From Myxococcus xanthus (GTDB lineage Bacteria > Myxococcota > Myxococcia > Myxococcales > Myxococcaceae), in NCBI RefSeq assembly GCF_900106535.1, contig NZ_FNOH01000018.1:62001-126000 (forward strand): a DNA stretch of 64,000 nt, given 5' to 3'. Numbering within the stretch: position 1 is the first letter of the stretch; every line of letters starts with the position of its first letter. The notes below the pieces were generated by a model that was given only the letters and a program-made list of their open reading frames with translations, was not told where the DNA came from and made no database searches. Shown here in pieces: positions 38,901 to 48,258 of this stretch. The position numbers were made by a program, and so were the translations under genes.

Positions 38901-41746
38901 TCCACGTTCCCCGCCGCATCCACCGCCCGAACCCACAGCCGGTAGGTGGTGTTGTGCGTCAACTCGGGCGTCAGGTACGAGGCAGCACAGCCCGCCCAAC
39001 GCGCGTCCTCTTCGTCCGGCATCGGCGCTGTCGACGGCGACGCCAGAATGCACTCAAAGCCCACCACGTCCGCGTCAGGAGAGTTGAAGTCGAAGCCCGC
39101 CTGCAGCGCGTTGCTCAAGCTGCCCATCGTGGTGTGCAACACCGTGTCCGGACGAACCTTGTCCGTCCGCCAATCGTACCTGGCGGGCGTCTTGTCCACA
39201 TTGTTCGCCGGGTCCTTCGCCCGAACCAGCAGCGTGAACGAAGCCTCCAGTTCCGTCGTCGCGATGCTGCTTCCACTCGTGCATGGAGAAAAGCCCGCAC
39301 CGTTCAAGCTGCACTCGAAGATGACATTCGACTCGTTCGAGCTGAAGGTGAAGGTCACCGATTCAAGGTTGTTCACCGGCTCGGGCAGCGTCCCCGTGAA
39401 CTCCGTGTCGGGGTCGCGCAGGTCCACCGTCCACGAATAAGTGGCAGGAGTGTCATCCACGTTCCCCGCCGCATCCACCGCCCGAACCCACAGTGTGTTC
39501 GCAGTGTTGTCTGACCGAGTAGGCGCGACATAGGGATTCGTGCACGCGGCCCATCGGCTGTCGGTCTCCAGGGGAGCCGTCGTTGCTCCAGGAGGGACCA
39601 GGATGCACTCAAAGGTGGCGTTCGCCTCCGTCGTGAATCGGAACACCGGGTTGACCACGTTGGAAGCCCCCCCCGGGGTGCCGTTAGCGGCGAATTCGGT
39701 TTCGGGGCGCGTCCAATCCACGAGCCAGGAATATCGAGCGGGTGTTGGATCCCGGTTCCCCGCCGCGTCATGAGCACGGACCCACATCGTGTACGTCAAT
39801 CCATCCGTGAGCGTCGTCGTCGTGGTGTAAGGACTGTCGCAAGGCTCCCAACCCGTGGAGGGAGCCGTCGTGCCAATCCCTGACACCACCTGGCACTGGT
39901 AAGTGATACCCGTCAGCTCGTTCGATGCGAAGGTGAAGCTCACCGAGGACAGCCTGGAGGGAGAAGCCGGAACTCCGTTCTCGGCGAAGTACGTATCGGG
40001 GGCTTCTGTGTCGACCGTGAAGGCACGCGAGGCGCTCGGCGCGCCTTGCAGCCCCTGGGCTTCCGTCACGGCCACGAGGTGCGTAATTTCTCCCGTTTGC
40101 AATGGCCGGGAGAGCGTCAGGGAGAAACTCCCGTTGCTCCCAACAACGCCGCGTCCGTACTCCACCCCGGACACAACGCCCCCCTCGAGCGCGTAGATGA
40201 CCACTTCCGAGTTCGCCGTGCTGATGCCACTGAGCGTGGGGAGGGGGTTATTCGTCACGATGGAGCCAGCGGGGACCGTGATGGTCGGTTGAGCCGGGGC
40301 AACGAACTCCGTACCCATGAGGGTCGCGGTGCCCGCATAGGGAAACGAGCTGTTGCCCGGCACCGCGTCATGATGGTTTCCCGCCACAGCGAGGCCAGCA
40401 ACACCACTCGCGACGTTGACCGCGCATGTCGCCGTGTTTCGGGACTGGAAGAGCACCCGGCCTCCGCCTCCGCCTCCGCCTGGTCCTCGCAACCCCTCTC
40501 CACCATGCGTCGTGGCCCCGCCAGCGCCGCCTCGGACGTCGAGGAAGTTGCTGGCACCACATGGCGTTGCGTGCAGGAAGCGGGCGTGAATGGTGCCACC
40601 GGCACCACCACCTCCCGCTCCGTCCTCGTTGCTCGCGACGCCCGCATCACCGGAGGCGTCCAACATTCCCCCTGACAAGGATTGCGCCCGGACGAAGATG
40701 ATTCCGCCGCCGTGACCACCCCGAGGCGTCGGCGACGCGCTCCGACCATGGCCCGCGCCTCCGCCGCCACCCATGAGGAGCTGCATCAAGGGTGAAGCGT
40801 TGAGCGCAGCGCCCCCTTGCCCCGCGGCTGCTCCCCGTCCCTCATCGGATGCACTGTCCGAACTCCCCCCGCGCCCTCCCGCGCCTGCATTGCCACCGCC
40901 GCCGCCACCCGCGCGAAGACAGACGCCGCCGCCGCCGCCGTTGGCGACATTGTCCACACCCCGGGGTGAATTCGCGGCGGCGTTCAGGCCTTCGCCGCTG
41001 AACGCTCGCGTCGAATCGGGCCGCCCGCTCGCGGGACATCCCTTGATGGGTTGGTCATTCCCGTCGACCGCGATGTCCGCCACGTACGTGCCACCGTGAA
41101 AGCCCGCGCCCTTCGCACTGAGCTTGCTCCCGGTACCCAGCGTGACAGCGCCCGTCGCCAGGAAGGCAAGCACACCGCCGGTGTACGTTTCGGGGTCCCA
41201 GTTCCCGGCGCGAACGACCGCGTTGTTGGTGAGCGTCAGCGCCGTGTACTCCGGCACCCGGACCACCTGGGTCACGTCCGCAGCGTAGGAGTACTTCAGC
41301 GGCCGGTCCAACGTCAGCGTGAGCTCATCCTCCACGCTGCGGTTGACGTTGGTGATTCGTGCCAGTTCCCACCGCCCCACCGCGCTTCCCTCGAGACTGA
41401 TGGGCGCGGCGCTCCCAACGGCCGCTGCGGGAACCAAGCCAGTCGTCTGGATGATCATCACCAGGTCGCCGTCGGTGCCTCCCCCAGGCCCATTGAAGTC
41501 GGGGACGTTGGACCCCGACTGGGAGGTGATGGTCGCAAGTGACGTCTTGAGGGTCGTGTCCCCTGGCGCCAGCGGCTCCAGGACCTGGGCGTAGTTGTTG
41601 ATGACCGTGCCACCCGACCCGCCGCCGATATTCCGGGCGCCATCCTGGCCATTCCCCACCAGATAGGTATCCGGGCCCGGCAGGGCCGGCAGGGCCCAGA
41701 GCCCCACAGCCACCATCAGCACCTTCGTCAGAGCATTCGTTCTCAT
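35996..41746 (-). CDS. Large Ig-like-repeat surface protein with MYXO-CTERM-like tail (AgmC-like)
   Basis: 1916 residues. A signal peptide (first 23 or so) leads to a domain with a strongly Gly-rich stretch (about 260-435). From about 500 to 1870 come roughly fifteen Ig-like modules, each with the pattern PDT...FTFSSN...FECSLNG...C...VRA.DAAGNVD.TPA..W.VD and often a Cys pair. The C terminus has a Cys (GGGLSCAAGG), a hydrophobic helix and ARRRRV, like MYXO-CTERM surface-anchoring signals. Proteins of this type in Myxococcus are annotated as AgmC (gliding motility); I consider that likely but not proven. It lies 27 bases after the OmpA-type gene. Confidence 0.88.
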   Translation of the reverse strand: MRTNALTKVLMVAVGLWALPALPGPDTYLVGNGQDGARNIGGGSGGTVINNYAQVLEPLAPGDTTLKTSLATITSQSGSNVPDFNGPGGGTDGDLVMIIQTTGLVPAAAVGSAAPISLEGSAVGRWELARITNVNRSVEDELTLTLDRPLKYSYAADVTQVVRVPEYTALTLTNNAVVRAGNWDPETYTGGVLAFLATGAVTLGTGSKLSAKGAGFHGGTYVADIAVDGNDQPIKGCPASGRPDSTRAFSGEGLNAAANSPRGVDNVANGGGGGVCLRAGGGGGGNAGAGGRGGSSDSASDEGRGAAAGQGGAALNASPLMQLLMGGGGGAGHGRSASPTPRGGHGGGIIFVRAQSLSGGMLDASGDAGVASNEDGAGGGGAGGTIHARFLHATPCGASNFLDVRGGAGGATTHGGEGLRGPGGGGGGGRVLFQSRNTATCAVNVASGVAGLAVAGNHHDAVPGNSSFPYAGTATLMGTEFVAPAQPTITVPAGSIVTNNPLPTLSGISTANSEVVIYALEGGVVSGVEYGRGVVGSNGSFSLTLSRPLQTGEITHLVAVTEAQGLQGAPSASRAFTVDTEAPDTYFAENGVPASPSRLSSVSFTFASNELTGITYQCQVVSGIGTTAPSTGWEPCDSPYTTTTTLTDGLTYTMWVRAHDAAGNRDPTPARYSWLVDWTRPETEFAANGTPGGASNVVNPVFRFTTEANATFECILVPPGATTAPLETDSRWAACTNPYVAPTRSDNTANTLWVRAVDAAGNVDDTPATYSWTVDLRDPDTEFTGTLPEPVNNLESVTFTFSSNESNVIFECSLNGAGFSPCTSGSSIATTELEASFTLLVRAKDPANNVDKTPARYDWRTDKVRPDTVLHTTMGSLSNALQAGFDFNSPDADVVGFECILASPSTAPMPDEEDARWAGCAASYLTPELTHNTTYRLWVRAVDAAGNVDGMPASHEWRVDLEPPDTELTAPLPAPVNNQTSVPFTFSSNDPQATFECSLNGAPFATCTSGIIVQTPGADAPFRFLVRARDTAGNVDPTPAAYSWRTDKVRPDTVLHTTMGSLSNALQAGFDFNSPDADVVGFECILASPSTAPMPDEEDARWAGCAASYLTPELTHNTTYRLWVRAVDAAGNVDGMPASHEWRVDLEPPDTELTAPLPAPVNNQTSVPFTFSSNDPQATFECSLNGAPFATCTSGIIVQTPGADAPFRFLVRARDTAGNVDPTPAAYSWRTDKVRPDTQVVALVDSPSNALRARFNLSSPDTDVVGFQCILVRPSSTTMPEEDDEDWEACGASHLTSELITSTYTLWARAVDAAGNVDATPAGATWTVDRDPPDTVITSKPDALTGEPTTAFAFRGGDNDTDVVGFECSYDGRDFLPCESPFALPNPPGIPVYAEGDHSMLIRAVDAAGNRDETPANHIWRLVVGDPVTYFQTAPPTVTRQTSASFSFTSNLTTVIYACQLDDEPREEDCATSESPTKPYTGLAEGGHTLRVWARGGGREASSPSVYNWTVDLTGPVAPVINVPAQNDVYFNVQWPQFSGRVSERGTFIIKMDGDIVGTFQVSEQSLSWSFESPVQLADGPHVLAVSLTDAVGNDGAEAFRTFTVDATKPETRLTAAPPHLTNQPRAVFQFESNEVGTTFECSLDGGAFASCTGPNSHEVTVGDALHTFAVRAVDRAGNVADVQGAHEWRVDSVAPTTNIIEMPVADTNVARAVFRFESDESFVNFECSIDGAAFDNCPPAYTWDGVPEGEHRIEVRARDEAGNVDATPAVHVWRLDTTPPLVPVVSSPAPEAVVGSLTPTFQGSAEPGSEVLLFVDGLDFGSARVEPTGQWRLTLTRAISEGDHRFSALARDAAGNESERSAESAFKVDPSINIIRAVSSRGGGLSCAAGGRGSAPLLLLGWGVLVLMAARRRRV
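38034..39172 (-). repeat. 555-bp tandem duplication inside the Ig-like-repeat gene
   Basis: Copy one is 38034-38588 and copy two is 38589-39143, with a further 29 bases of a third copy to 39172. I find three single-base differences between the copies (near 38074/38629, 38104/38659 and 38291/38846), all silent. Each unit encodes 185 residues, two Ig-like modules. Neighbouring modules are far more divergent. Confidence 0.93.
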
Positions 41747-41773
41747 CGAGATGGTTCTCCGCGGAGGCGCACG

Positions 41774-43621
41774 TCAGCGCTGACCGCGCTCGGACTTGTC
41801 TTGCTGTGGGTCCGCCAGCAGGAACTCCACGCGGCGGTTGTTCTCACGGCCGTTCGACGTCGCGTTGCTGTCGATGGGGCGCTCCTGACCGTAGCCCAGG
41901 GCCTTCAGCCGCTCGGGCGCGATATCCCGGCCGATGAGGTACTGGCGCACGGCCTCCGCACGCCCCTGCGACAGGCGGCGGTTGTCGTCCGGGAAGCCCC
42001 GGTCGTCCGTGTGCGCGCCCACCACGACGAGCGGAATCTCCGGGTGCTCTCGGATGACGCGCGCCACCCAATCCAGCAATTCATAGGAGCGCTTCTGGAT
42101 GCGTGCCTGCGTCGGCTCGAAGAAGACCTTGCCCATCACCACCAGGCGGTCCGGACGAATCTCCACCAGCGGCAGGATGTGCAGCGGGCAGCCCAGGTTC
42201 TTGGCGTCCCCCGGCTCATTCACACAGCTGTCCGCGCGGTTGGGCACGCCATCCTTGTCCGTGTCCGACTCCGGGCAGCCATTGCGCTCGATGGGACCGG
42301 CCTCGTTCGGGCACTCGTCCTTGTCGTTGTCGATGCCGTCGCCGTCGGTGTCCCGCACCGGGCAGCCCCGGTTGTCCGCGGGCCCCGGGTCCGACGGGCA
42401 ACTGTCGATTTCGTCGGGGACCTCGTCACCGTCCTGGTCCGGAATCGGGCAGCCCTGGCGCGCGGCGGGACCGTGCTCCAGCGGGCAGCCGTCCAACATG
42501 TCTTCGATTCCGTCGCCGTCCGTGTCCTGAGCCGAGCACCCCTGGCGCGCCACGTCTCCCGGCACCAGCGGGCACTTGTCGTCGGCGTTACGCACGCCGT
42601 CGCCGTCCTCGTCCATGTCCGGGCACTCTTGAATCTTCGCCTCGGGCGGCAGCCCCATCTCACACCGGACCGAGGACTCACCCGGGCCCCGCGGCGGCGT
42701 CACGTTGCCGAAAGCCCCGCCCACCATCAGCCGGAACAGCGGCGTGCCGGGCGCCGCGCCCACGCCCACGCCCGCCAGCGCGAACATCTCCAGCGACGAG
42801 CCCACCAGGTAGCGAGCGCCAGGAAGCAACTCCACCGAGGTCGGCTGATCCGTCAGCGGCAGCATGCCCCGGACGTTGAGCTCCCAGCGCAACCGCTTGC
42901 CCGTCGTGGCCAACGCCACGCCCAGGCGCAGCTCCTGGCCCACCTCATCCTCGGTTTCGCCCGTGCGGTCCGTCAGCAGCACGCGCGGGCGCTGCAGATA
43001 GCCAACCTCCAGGCCCGCGCGGATGAAGCCGAAGTGCCGTCCCACCATCACCCGCGGCGACAAGCGGAGCCCGCTATCATCGCGGGCAAAGGCCCCCTCG
43101 CTGCCCAGCGGCAGCCCCGCCGCCACATCCAGGGCCAGGTCCACCCCACCCGCTTCCGTCTGCCTCAGCAAGCCGAAGCGCGCGCTCACCACCGGCGTGG
43201 ACAGCGCCTGACTGGCGGGCACGGCAATCCCATAACGCGCCATGCCAACGTCATCGCCGCCCTGGAACGCCACCATGGGAACCTGCAGGCCCACCTGGAG
43301 CCAGTCCAACGGGGCATACGCGGCAGCCAGATGCGCCGTGGTGCGTCCAGAGACGATGGCCACCTCGGGCTGCTCGCGAATGAGGTTGTCCATGTAGACG
43401 AGCGGCTGATGTGCGTAGTGCATCATCACCGTCGCGCGGAACGCCCCCACGGGAAGCAGTTCGCCCATGCCGACGAGGAGCGAACCCTCCGCGCCGGGAT
43501 TCAGCTCCAGGCGCTCCAGGTCGAAGCCTCGCAACACGGGTGCTTCCTGCGCCCCGGCGGACAGCGACGTCAGCGCGAGTGCCAGCGCGAGCCCGCGGTG
43601 CAGGAGCTCTTTTCTTCTCAT
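41774..43621 (-). CDS. OmpA-family outer-membrane protein with thrombospondin type 3 repeats
   Basis: 615 residues. A signal peptide (ending near SLSAGAQ) precedes a region of about 280 residues that looks like an outer-membrane beta-barrel. Five calcium-binding thrombospondin type 3 repeats follow (about 330-460, pattern DxDGDGxxDxxDxCP). The C-terminal OmpA domain (about 480-605) has the peptidoglycan-binding pattern HTDDRGFPDDNRRLSQGRAE and NRRVEFLL. It would anchor the outer membrane to the cell wall. It heads an operon with the large surface protein and is divergent from vgrG across 230 bases. Confidence 0.93.
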   Translation of the reverse strand: MRRKELLHRGLALALALTSLSAGAQEAPVLRGFDLERLELNPGAEGSLLVGMGELLPVGAFRATVMMHYAHQPLVYMDNLIREQPEVAIVSGRTTAHLAAAYAPLDWLQVGLQVPMVAFQGGDDVGMARYGIAVPASQALSTPVVSARFGLLRQTEAGGVDLALDVAAGLPLGSEGAFARDDSGLRLSPRVMVGRHFGFIRAGLEVGYLQRPRVLLTDRTGETEDEVGQELRLGVALATTGKRLRWELNVRGMLPLTDQPTSVELLPGARYLVGSSLEMFALAGVGVGAAPGTPLFRLMVGGAFGNVTPPRGPGESSVRCEMGLPPEAKIQECPDMDEDGDGVRNADDKCPLVPGDVARQGCSAQDTDGDGIEDMLDGCPLEHGPAARQGCPIPDQDGDEVPDEIDSCPSDPGPADNRGCPVRDTDGDGIDNDKDECPNEAGPIERNGCPESDTDKDGVPNRADSCVNEPGDAKNLGCPLHILPLVEIRPDRLVVMGKVFFEPTQARIQKRSYELLDWVARVIREHPEIPLVVVGAHTDDRGFPDDNRRLSQGRAEAVRQYLIGRDIAPERLKALGYGQERPIDSNATSNGRENNRRVEFLLADPQQDKSERGQR

Positions 43622-43851
43622 GGTTCTCCCCGAAGCCGTCTGGGTACCCCGGGAAGACCCGCAGTTTCAAGCCAGCCCCCCTTTTCCACTCTACACCGAA
43701 GTCCGACCTGGAATGGGGTCGCTCCAGTGCCAGCGCACGTCCGCAATGAAAATTTCGTGTCAGGCCCCCCTGGTACGCCAATTCGTGGCATGCTGCCGCA
43801 CCACAATCGGGCCCAATCCCATGGACGAGGCCCCGCGCTGGGGGACTGTGG

Positions 43852-46116
43852 ATGATCGCGAACGCCGCCTTGAAAGCCAACCAGGCTGAGTTCGAGTTCC
43901 AGGCAGGGCCCTTCACCGCCGGAGAGCTGGCCGTCCTTGGCTTTGAAGCCGAGGAGACGCTGTCCCAGCCCTACGCGGTGGAGGTCGCACTGGCCGCCCG
44001 GCCGGACGTGGACGTGGATGAGAAGGCGCTGCTGGGCCAGGACGCGCGGCTCACCGTCATGCTCGGAGACGGCACCGCGCGCTTCTTCCACGGCATCGTG
44101 TCGCGCATGTCACGGTGGGATGAAGGCAATGGCCCGGAGCGCCGCCGCTACCGCGCCACCGTGGTGCCGCGGCTGTGGACGCTGCGCCACCGCCGCAAGA
44201 GCCGCATCTACCAGGAGATGACCGTCCCGGACATCGTCCACAAGGTGCTGGATGAAGCCAAGGTGGAGCACCGGCTGGCGCTCACCGGCGAGTACCCCAA
44301 GCGCGACTACTGCGTGCAGTACCGCGAGTCCGACCTCGACTTCGTGTCCCGCCTCTTGGAGGAAGAAGGCATCTTCTACTTTTTCGAGCACGGCGAGGAC
44401 GCCCACATGATGGTGATTGGCGACGGCGCCTCCGCCAATCCCGAGATGCAGGGCGAGTCCAAGCTTGTCTTCCGCGAGCGCAGCCAGATGGTCGCCTCGC
44501 AGGAGTACGTCCACGAGCTGGTCTCCCGCATGGAGGTGCAGCCCGGCGCGGTGGCCCTGCGCGACTACAACTTCCTGCGTCCCGCCCAGGACCTGGGTGC
44601 CAGCTCCGAGGCAGAGGACGGCGAGGCCGCGCTCGAAATCTACGACTACCCCGGCCGCTATGAAGAGCCCGCGCCCGGCCGCAGCCTGGCGAAGGTGCGC
44701 CTGGAGGAGCTGCGCGCGCGGGCGGAGACGGTGACGGGCGCCAGCTACAGCCGCCGCATCTGCGTGGGCCACTCCTTCGAACTGGCGGAGCACCCGGACG
44801 AGTCCGCCAACCGCAAGTACCTGCCCGTCTCCGTGCGGCACCTGGGCCACCAGTCGGAGGCGCTGAGCATCGAGCAGGGCTCGCTGCGCAGCCGGGAGGA
44901 CTACCGCAACGAATTCCTCTGCCAGCCCGCGGAGGTGCCCTTCCGCCCGCCGCGCGTGACGCCGCGGCCGGTGATTCCGGGCGCGCAGACGGCCATCGTG
45001 GTGGGCCCCAGCGGTGAGGAGATCCACACCGACGAGCACGGCCGCATCAAGGTCCAGTTCCACTGGGACCGCGAGGGCAAGAACAACGACAAGAGCTCGT
45101 GCTGGATCCGCGTCAGCCAGGCCTGGGCGGGCCCGGGCTGGGGCGCCCTGTACCTGCCGCGCATCGGCCATGAGGTCGTCGTCGAGTTCCTCGAGGGCGA
45201 CCCGGACCGGCCCATCGTCACCGGCAGCGTCTACAACGGGGCGAATCCGACGCCCATCGACCTGCCCGGCAGCAAGACGCAGAGCACGCTGCGCTCCAGC
45301 TCCAGCCCCGGCGGCGCGGGCTCCAACGAGCTGCGCTTCGAGGACGCGGCCGGCAGCGAGCTCGTCTATCTGCACGCGCAGAAGGACTTCAACATCGTCG
45401 TGGAGAACGACAAGACGCAGGAGGTCCGCGGCAACGAGACGTTGCTGGTGCGCAAGGACCGCTCCCGCGTCATCGAGGGCAACCAGGCCCTGCTGGTGAA
45501 GAAGAACGACGACAGCACCGTCACCGGCAACCAGACGCTGGCCGTCACGCAGAATCGCTCCACCACCGTGGGCGGCAACCACACCGAAGCGGTGGCCGGG
45601 GACCAGTCCATCAGCGTCAGCGGCAACCAGGCCCTCACGGTGGCCATGGCCTCCGCGGAGACGGTGGCCCTGGGGAAGATGCTCAACGTGGGCGGCGCGC
45701 TCGCCGTCACCGTGGGCGCCGCCTTCAACGAACTGGTGGGCGGCCTCAAGTCCGAACAGGTGGGCGGCGCCAAGGTGGAGGTCGTCGGCGCCAAGAAGTC
45801 CGAGACGGTCAAGGGCGCCCGCACGCTCCAGGTCGGCGGGGACCTCTCCGAAGAGGTGGGTAAGTCCCGCACGCTCAAGGTGGACAAGGACATGCTGGTC
45901 AGCGTGGCCGGCAAGGTGAACCACGCCGCCAAGGACGCCTACACACTGTCCGCAAAGGAAATCTCACTGGTTGCCCAGGAGCAGTTCACCCTCAAGGTTG
46001 GCTCCGCCACGCTCCAGGTGAAGAAGAACGGGGACGTGGTCATCAAGGGCGCCAAGATTGAGGTCACCGCGACGGGCGACGTCGTCATCAAGGGCTCCAA
46101 GATTTCCGAGAACTAG
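43852..46116 (+). CDS. vgrG: Type VI secretion spike protein VgrG (TssI)
   Basis: Trimeric spike at the tip of the Hcp tube. The 754 residues have the gp27-like part ([22 protein letters not shown] to about 370), the gp5 OB fold ([19 protein letters not shown], then [15 protein letters not shown] and [19 protein letters not shown]), and a C-terminal beta-helix of short V-x-G-N-x-x-L repeats (about 510-740). No additional toxin domain follows the helix, so effectors probably load by PAAR or adaptor proteins. First gene of the cluster. It starts at the ATG at 43852. Confidence 0.97.
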   Translation: MIANAALKANQAEFEFQAGPFTAGELAVLGFEAEETLSQPYAVEVALAARPDVDVDEKALLGQDARLTVMLGDGTARFFHGIVSRMSRWDEGNGPERRRYRATVVPRLWTLRHRRKSRIYQEMTVPDIVHKVLDEAKVEHRLALTGEYPKRDYCVQYRESDLDFVSRLLEEEGIFYFFEHGEDAHMMVIGDGASANPEMQGESKLVFRERSQMVASQEYVHELVSRMEVQPGAVALRDYNFLRPAQDLGASSEAEDGEAALEIYDYPGRYEEPAPGRSLAKVRLEELRARAETVTGASYSRRICVGHSFELAEHPDESANRKYLPVSVRHLGHQSEALSIEQGSLRSREDYRNEFLCQPAEVPFRPPRVTPRPVIPGAQTAIVVGPSGEEIHTDEHGRIKVQFHWDREGKNNDKSSCWIRVSQAWAGPGWGALYLPRIGHEVVVEFLEGDPDRPIVTGSVYNGANPTPIDLPGSKTQSTLRSSSSPGGAGSNELRFEDAAGSELVYLHAQKDFNIVVENDKTQEVRGNETLLVRKDRSRVIEGNQALLVKKNDDSTVTGNQTLAVTQNRSTTVGGNHTEAVAGDQSISVSGNQALTVAMASAETVALGKMLNVGGALAVTVGAAFNELVGGLKSEQVGGAKVEVVGAKKSETVKGARTLQVGGDLSEEVGKSRTLKVDKDMLVSVAGKVNHAAKDAYTLSAKEISLVAQEQFTLKVGSATLQVKKNGDVVIKGAKIEVTATGDVVIKGSKISEN

Positions 46117-46231
46117 GAGCAGACAGGGAACCGCCATCTGGGGTGGCTTGAATCCTGTCCGTCCTGTCTGGCAGTTTACGCTTCGCACGGAAGTTGTAAG
46201 GACCCGTGCGTTCTTTCAAGGAATACGAATC

Positions 46232-46879
46232 TTGGCGCTAGGACACACAGGCGCCGGTCGGGTGTGGAGTGCCGGCCGGAACCTCCGGTGGGGTGTGGTC
46301 ATCGCGCTCGCGGCCGCCTTGAGCGGGAGCGCGGGCTGCGTGAAGCGTGTGCCCCAGGCGTGTGAGACGCCGCCGCCGTTCCAGGTGGTGGTGGATGCGT
46401 CGGAGCAGCTCAATCCCGACGCGCGCGGGCGCTCGCTGCCCACCGTGGTGCAGATCGTCCAGCTCAAGGACAGCGTCCGGCTGGAGCGCGCGGGCTTCAA
46501 GGACCTGTGGGGCAAGCCGGAGGAGTTCCTCAAGGAGGACCTGCTCCAGGTGGCCGAGCTGGTGATTCCGCCCGGCCGCCAGGTGAAGCGCTGGGTGCAG
46601 CGTGATCCGAAGGCCCGCTTCGTCCTGGCCATGGGGCACTTCCGGCAGCCGCTGGGCTATTCGTGGCGAACGGTGGCGGCGCTCCCCGTGGTGGAGGAAG
46701 CGCGCTGCGTGGAGCGCCCCGCGGGTGACCAGGGCGACCCGAAGCCGGGGGACGAGGTCTTCCGCTACCGGCTGCAAGGCTATCAGATTGACCTGATGTT
46801 CCGGCCCATGACGCAGGCGCCGGAGCCTCGACTCCAACCCCAAGCAGGCGACGGCGTGTCGCCGCGGAGAGGTGTATGA
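46232..46879 (+). CDS. tssJ: Type VI secretion lipoprotein TssJ
   Basis: Outer-membrane lipoprotein of the membrane complex that binds TssM. A hydrophobic signal is followed by the lipobox GSAGC and a SciN/VasD-type domain (DASEQLNPDARGRSLPTVV, VQIVQLKD, LVIPPGRQ, LAMGHFRQP). I choose the TTG at 46232, with AAGGA nine bases upstream; a GTG at 46262 is possible. The frame is open back to 46058 inside vgrG, but that would bury the signal peptide. The stop overlaps the tssK start (ATGA). Confidence 0.9.
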   Translation: MALGHTGAGRVWSAGRNLRWGVVIALAAALSGSAGCVKRVPQACETPPPFQVVVDASEQLNPDARGRSLPTVVQIVQLKDSVRLERAGFKDLWGKPEEFLKEDLLQVAELVIPPGRQVKRWVQRDPKARFVLAMGHFRQPLGYSWRTVAALPVVEEARCVERPAGDQGDPKPGDEVFRYRLQGYQIDLMFRPMTQAPEPRLQPQAGDGVSPRRGV

Positions 46880-48243
46880 AGTCCGTGCAGCGAGTCGTCT
46901 GGTCGGAGGGCATGTTCATGAGCCCCCACCACCTCCAGCAGCAGGACCTCTACCACGAGCAACTGCTGGATCAGCGGCTGGCCTCGCTCGAACCGTATCC
47001 CTGGGGCGTCGTGGCCCTGGAGTTCGACATGGAGGCGCTGCGCGCCGGCCAGGTGCAGCTGACCCACTTCACCGGCATCCTCCCCGACGGGCTGCCGGTC
47101 TCCTTCGAGTCCGGAGACGCGGAGGCGCCGCCCGCTCGGCCCGCGGATGGCTACTTCCCGCCCGCCCAGCGCACCCTGGACGTGTACCTGGGCGTGCCGC
47201 GCGAACGCAGCGGCGTGGAGAGCTTCGGCAGCGGGGAGCGGCTGGGCAGCAGCCCGCGCTACACCCCCGCCTCCCGCCCCGTCAGTGATTTGACGGCCTC
47301 CACCTCCATCTCGCAGGTGGCCTTCGGTCAGCGCAACGTGCGCCTGCTGTTCGGCACCGAGCCGCGCGACGACTTCGAGTCCATCAAGCTGTGCGAGCTG
47401 TCCCGCGACCGCTCCGGCAACCTGATGCTGGTGGAGTCCTTCATCCCGCCGTGCCTGCGCATCGACGCGTCCCCGTTCGTCATGAACGAGCTGCGGACGA
47501 TGTTGCGGCTGATGGTGTCCAAGCAGCGGCAGTTGTCCTCGCGGCGGCGGCACCGGGACGCCTCGGCGCTGGAGTTCACCGCGGGCGACGTGACGCTCTT
47601 CCTGGAGCTCAACGCGCTCAACGGCACCATCCCCTTCATCCAGCACGCGCTGGACGCGGGCAACCTGCGGCCCAGGGACTTGTACCTGGCGCTGGCGCAG
47701 TGCGCGGGGCAATTGTGCACCTTCTCCGTCAGCGCGGACCCGTCCACGCTGCCCACCTTCCAGTTCACCAACCTGCGCGCCACCTTCGAGGAGCTGTTCC
47801 GCCGCCTCTCCGAGCTGATGCGCGCGGTGGCGCTGGAGCAGTGCCTGTCGGTGGACCTGACGGCGGGCGCAGACGGCATGTTCCGCGGCCGGCTGGAGGA
47901 CGACCGGCTGGAGCGCTGCGGCCACTTCATCCTCGCGGTGCGCAGCGAGCTGCCGGAGCGGGTGGTGGCCGAGCAGCTCCCCAAGCTGTCGAAGGTGGCC
48001 GCCTGGGAGGACATCCGCGCGCTGGTGCAGGCCGCCGCGCCCGGCGTGCCGCTGGCGGTGACGTACCGGCCACCGCCCGAAGTCCCCGTGCAGCCAGGCA
48101 CCGTCTACTTCAGCCTCTCCATGAATGACGGCTACTGGAGGAACGTGATGCGGGACCGCAACCTCGCCATCTACCTCCCGCAGCCGTTCGACGCGAACCG
48201 AACGACCGTGGAACTGCTCGCGGTTCCCACCGCCAATCGCTGA
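46876..48243 (+). CDS. tssK: Type VI secretion baseplate protein TssK
   Basis: Baseplate component that connects the phage-like sheath to the membrane complex. The 455 residues start with the family hallmark VVWSEGMFMSPHHLQQQDLY; later SFIPPCLRIDASPF and YFSLSMNDGYW are typical. It overlaps tssJ by 4 bases and ends 15 bases before tssL. Confidence 0.97.
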   Translation: MKSVQRVVWSEGMFMSPHHLQQQDLYHEQLLDQRLASLEPYPWGVVALEFDMEALRAGQVQLTHFTGILPDGLPVSFESGDAEAPPARPADGYFPPAQRTLDVYLGVPRERSGVESFGSGERLGSSPRYTPASRPVSDLTASTSISQVAFGQRNVRLLFGTEPRDDFESIKLCELSRDRSGNLMLVESFIPPCLRIDASPFVMNELRTMLRLMVSKQRQLSSRRRHRDASALEFTAGDVTLFLELNALNGTIPFIQHALDAGNLRPRDLYLALAQCAGQLCTFSVSADPSTLPTFQFTNLRATFEELFRRLSELMRAVALEQCLSVDLTAGADGMFRGRLEDDRLERCGHFILAVRSELPERVVAEQLPKLSKVAAWEDIRALVQAAAPGVPLAVTYRPPPEVPVQPGTVYFSLSMNDGYWRNVMRDRNLAIYLPQPFDANRTTVELLAVPTANR

Positions 48244-48258
48244 CGCCCCGAGCCGCCC

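Noticed and set aside
38034-39172. Direct repeats considered as a CRISPR array
   Set aside because: Only two long copies with no spacer structure; the repeat is coding and in frame.
38030-39514. 494-residue plus-strand frame with internal repeats
   Set aside because: It mirrors the 555-bp duplication of the minus-strand surface-protein gene; Arg-rich and without domains.
43786-43800. Possible sigma-54 promoter before vgrG (TGGCATG-CTGC-CGCA)
   Set aside because: The GG-to-GC distance is one base short and the TTGC element is missing.
46058-46231. Upstream extension of TssJ into vgrG
   Set aside because: The added Arg-rich residues would put the signal peptide and lipobox in the middle of the protein.
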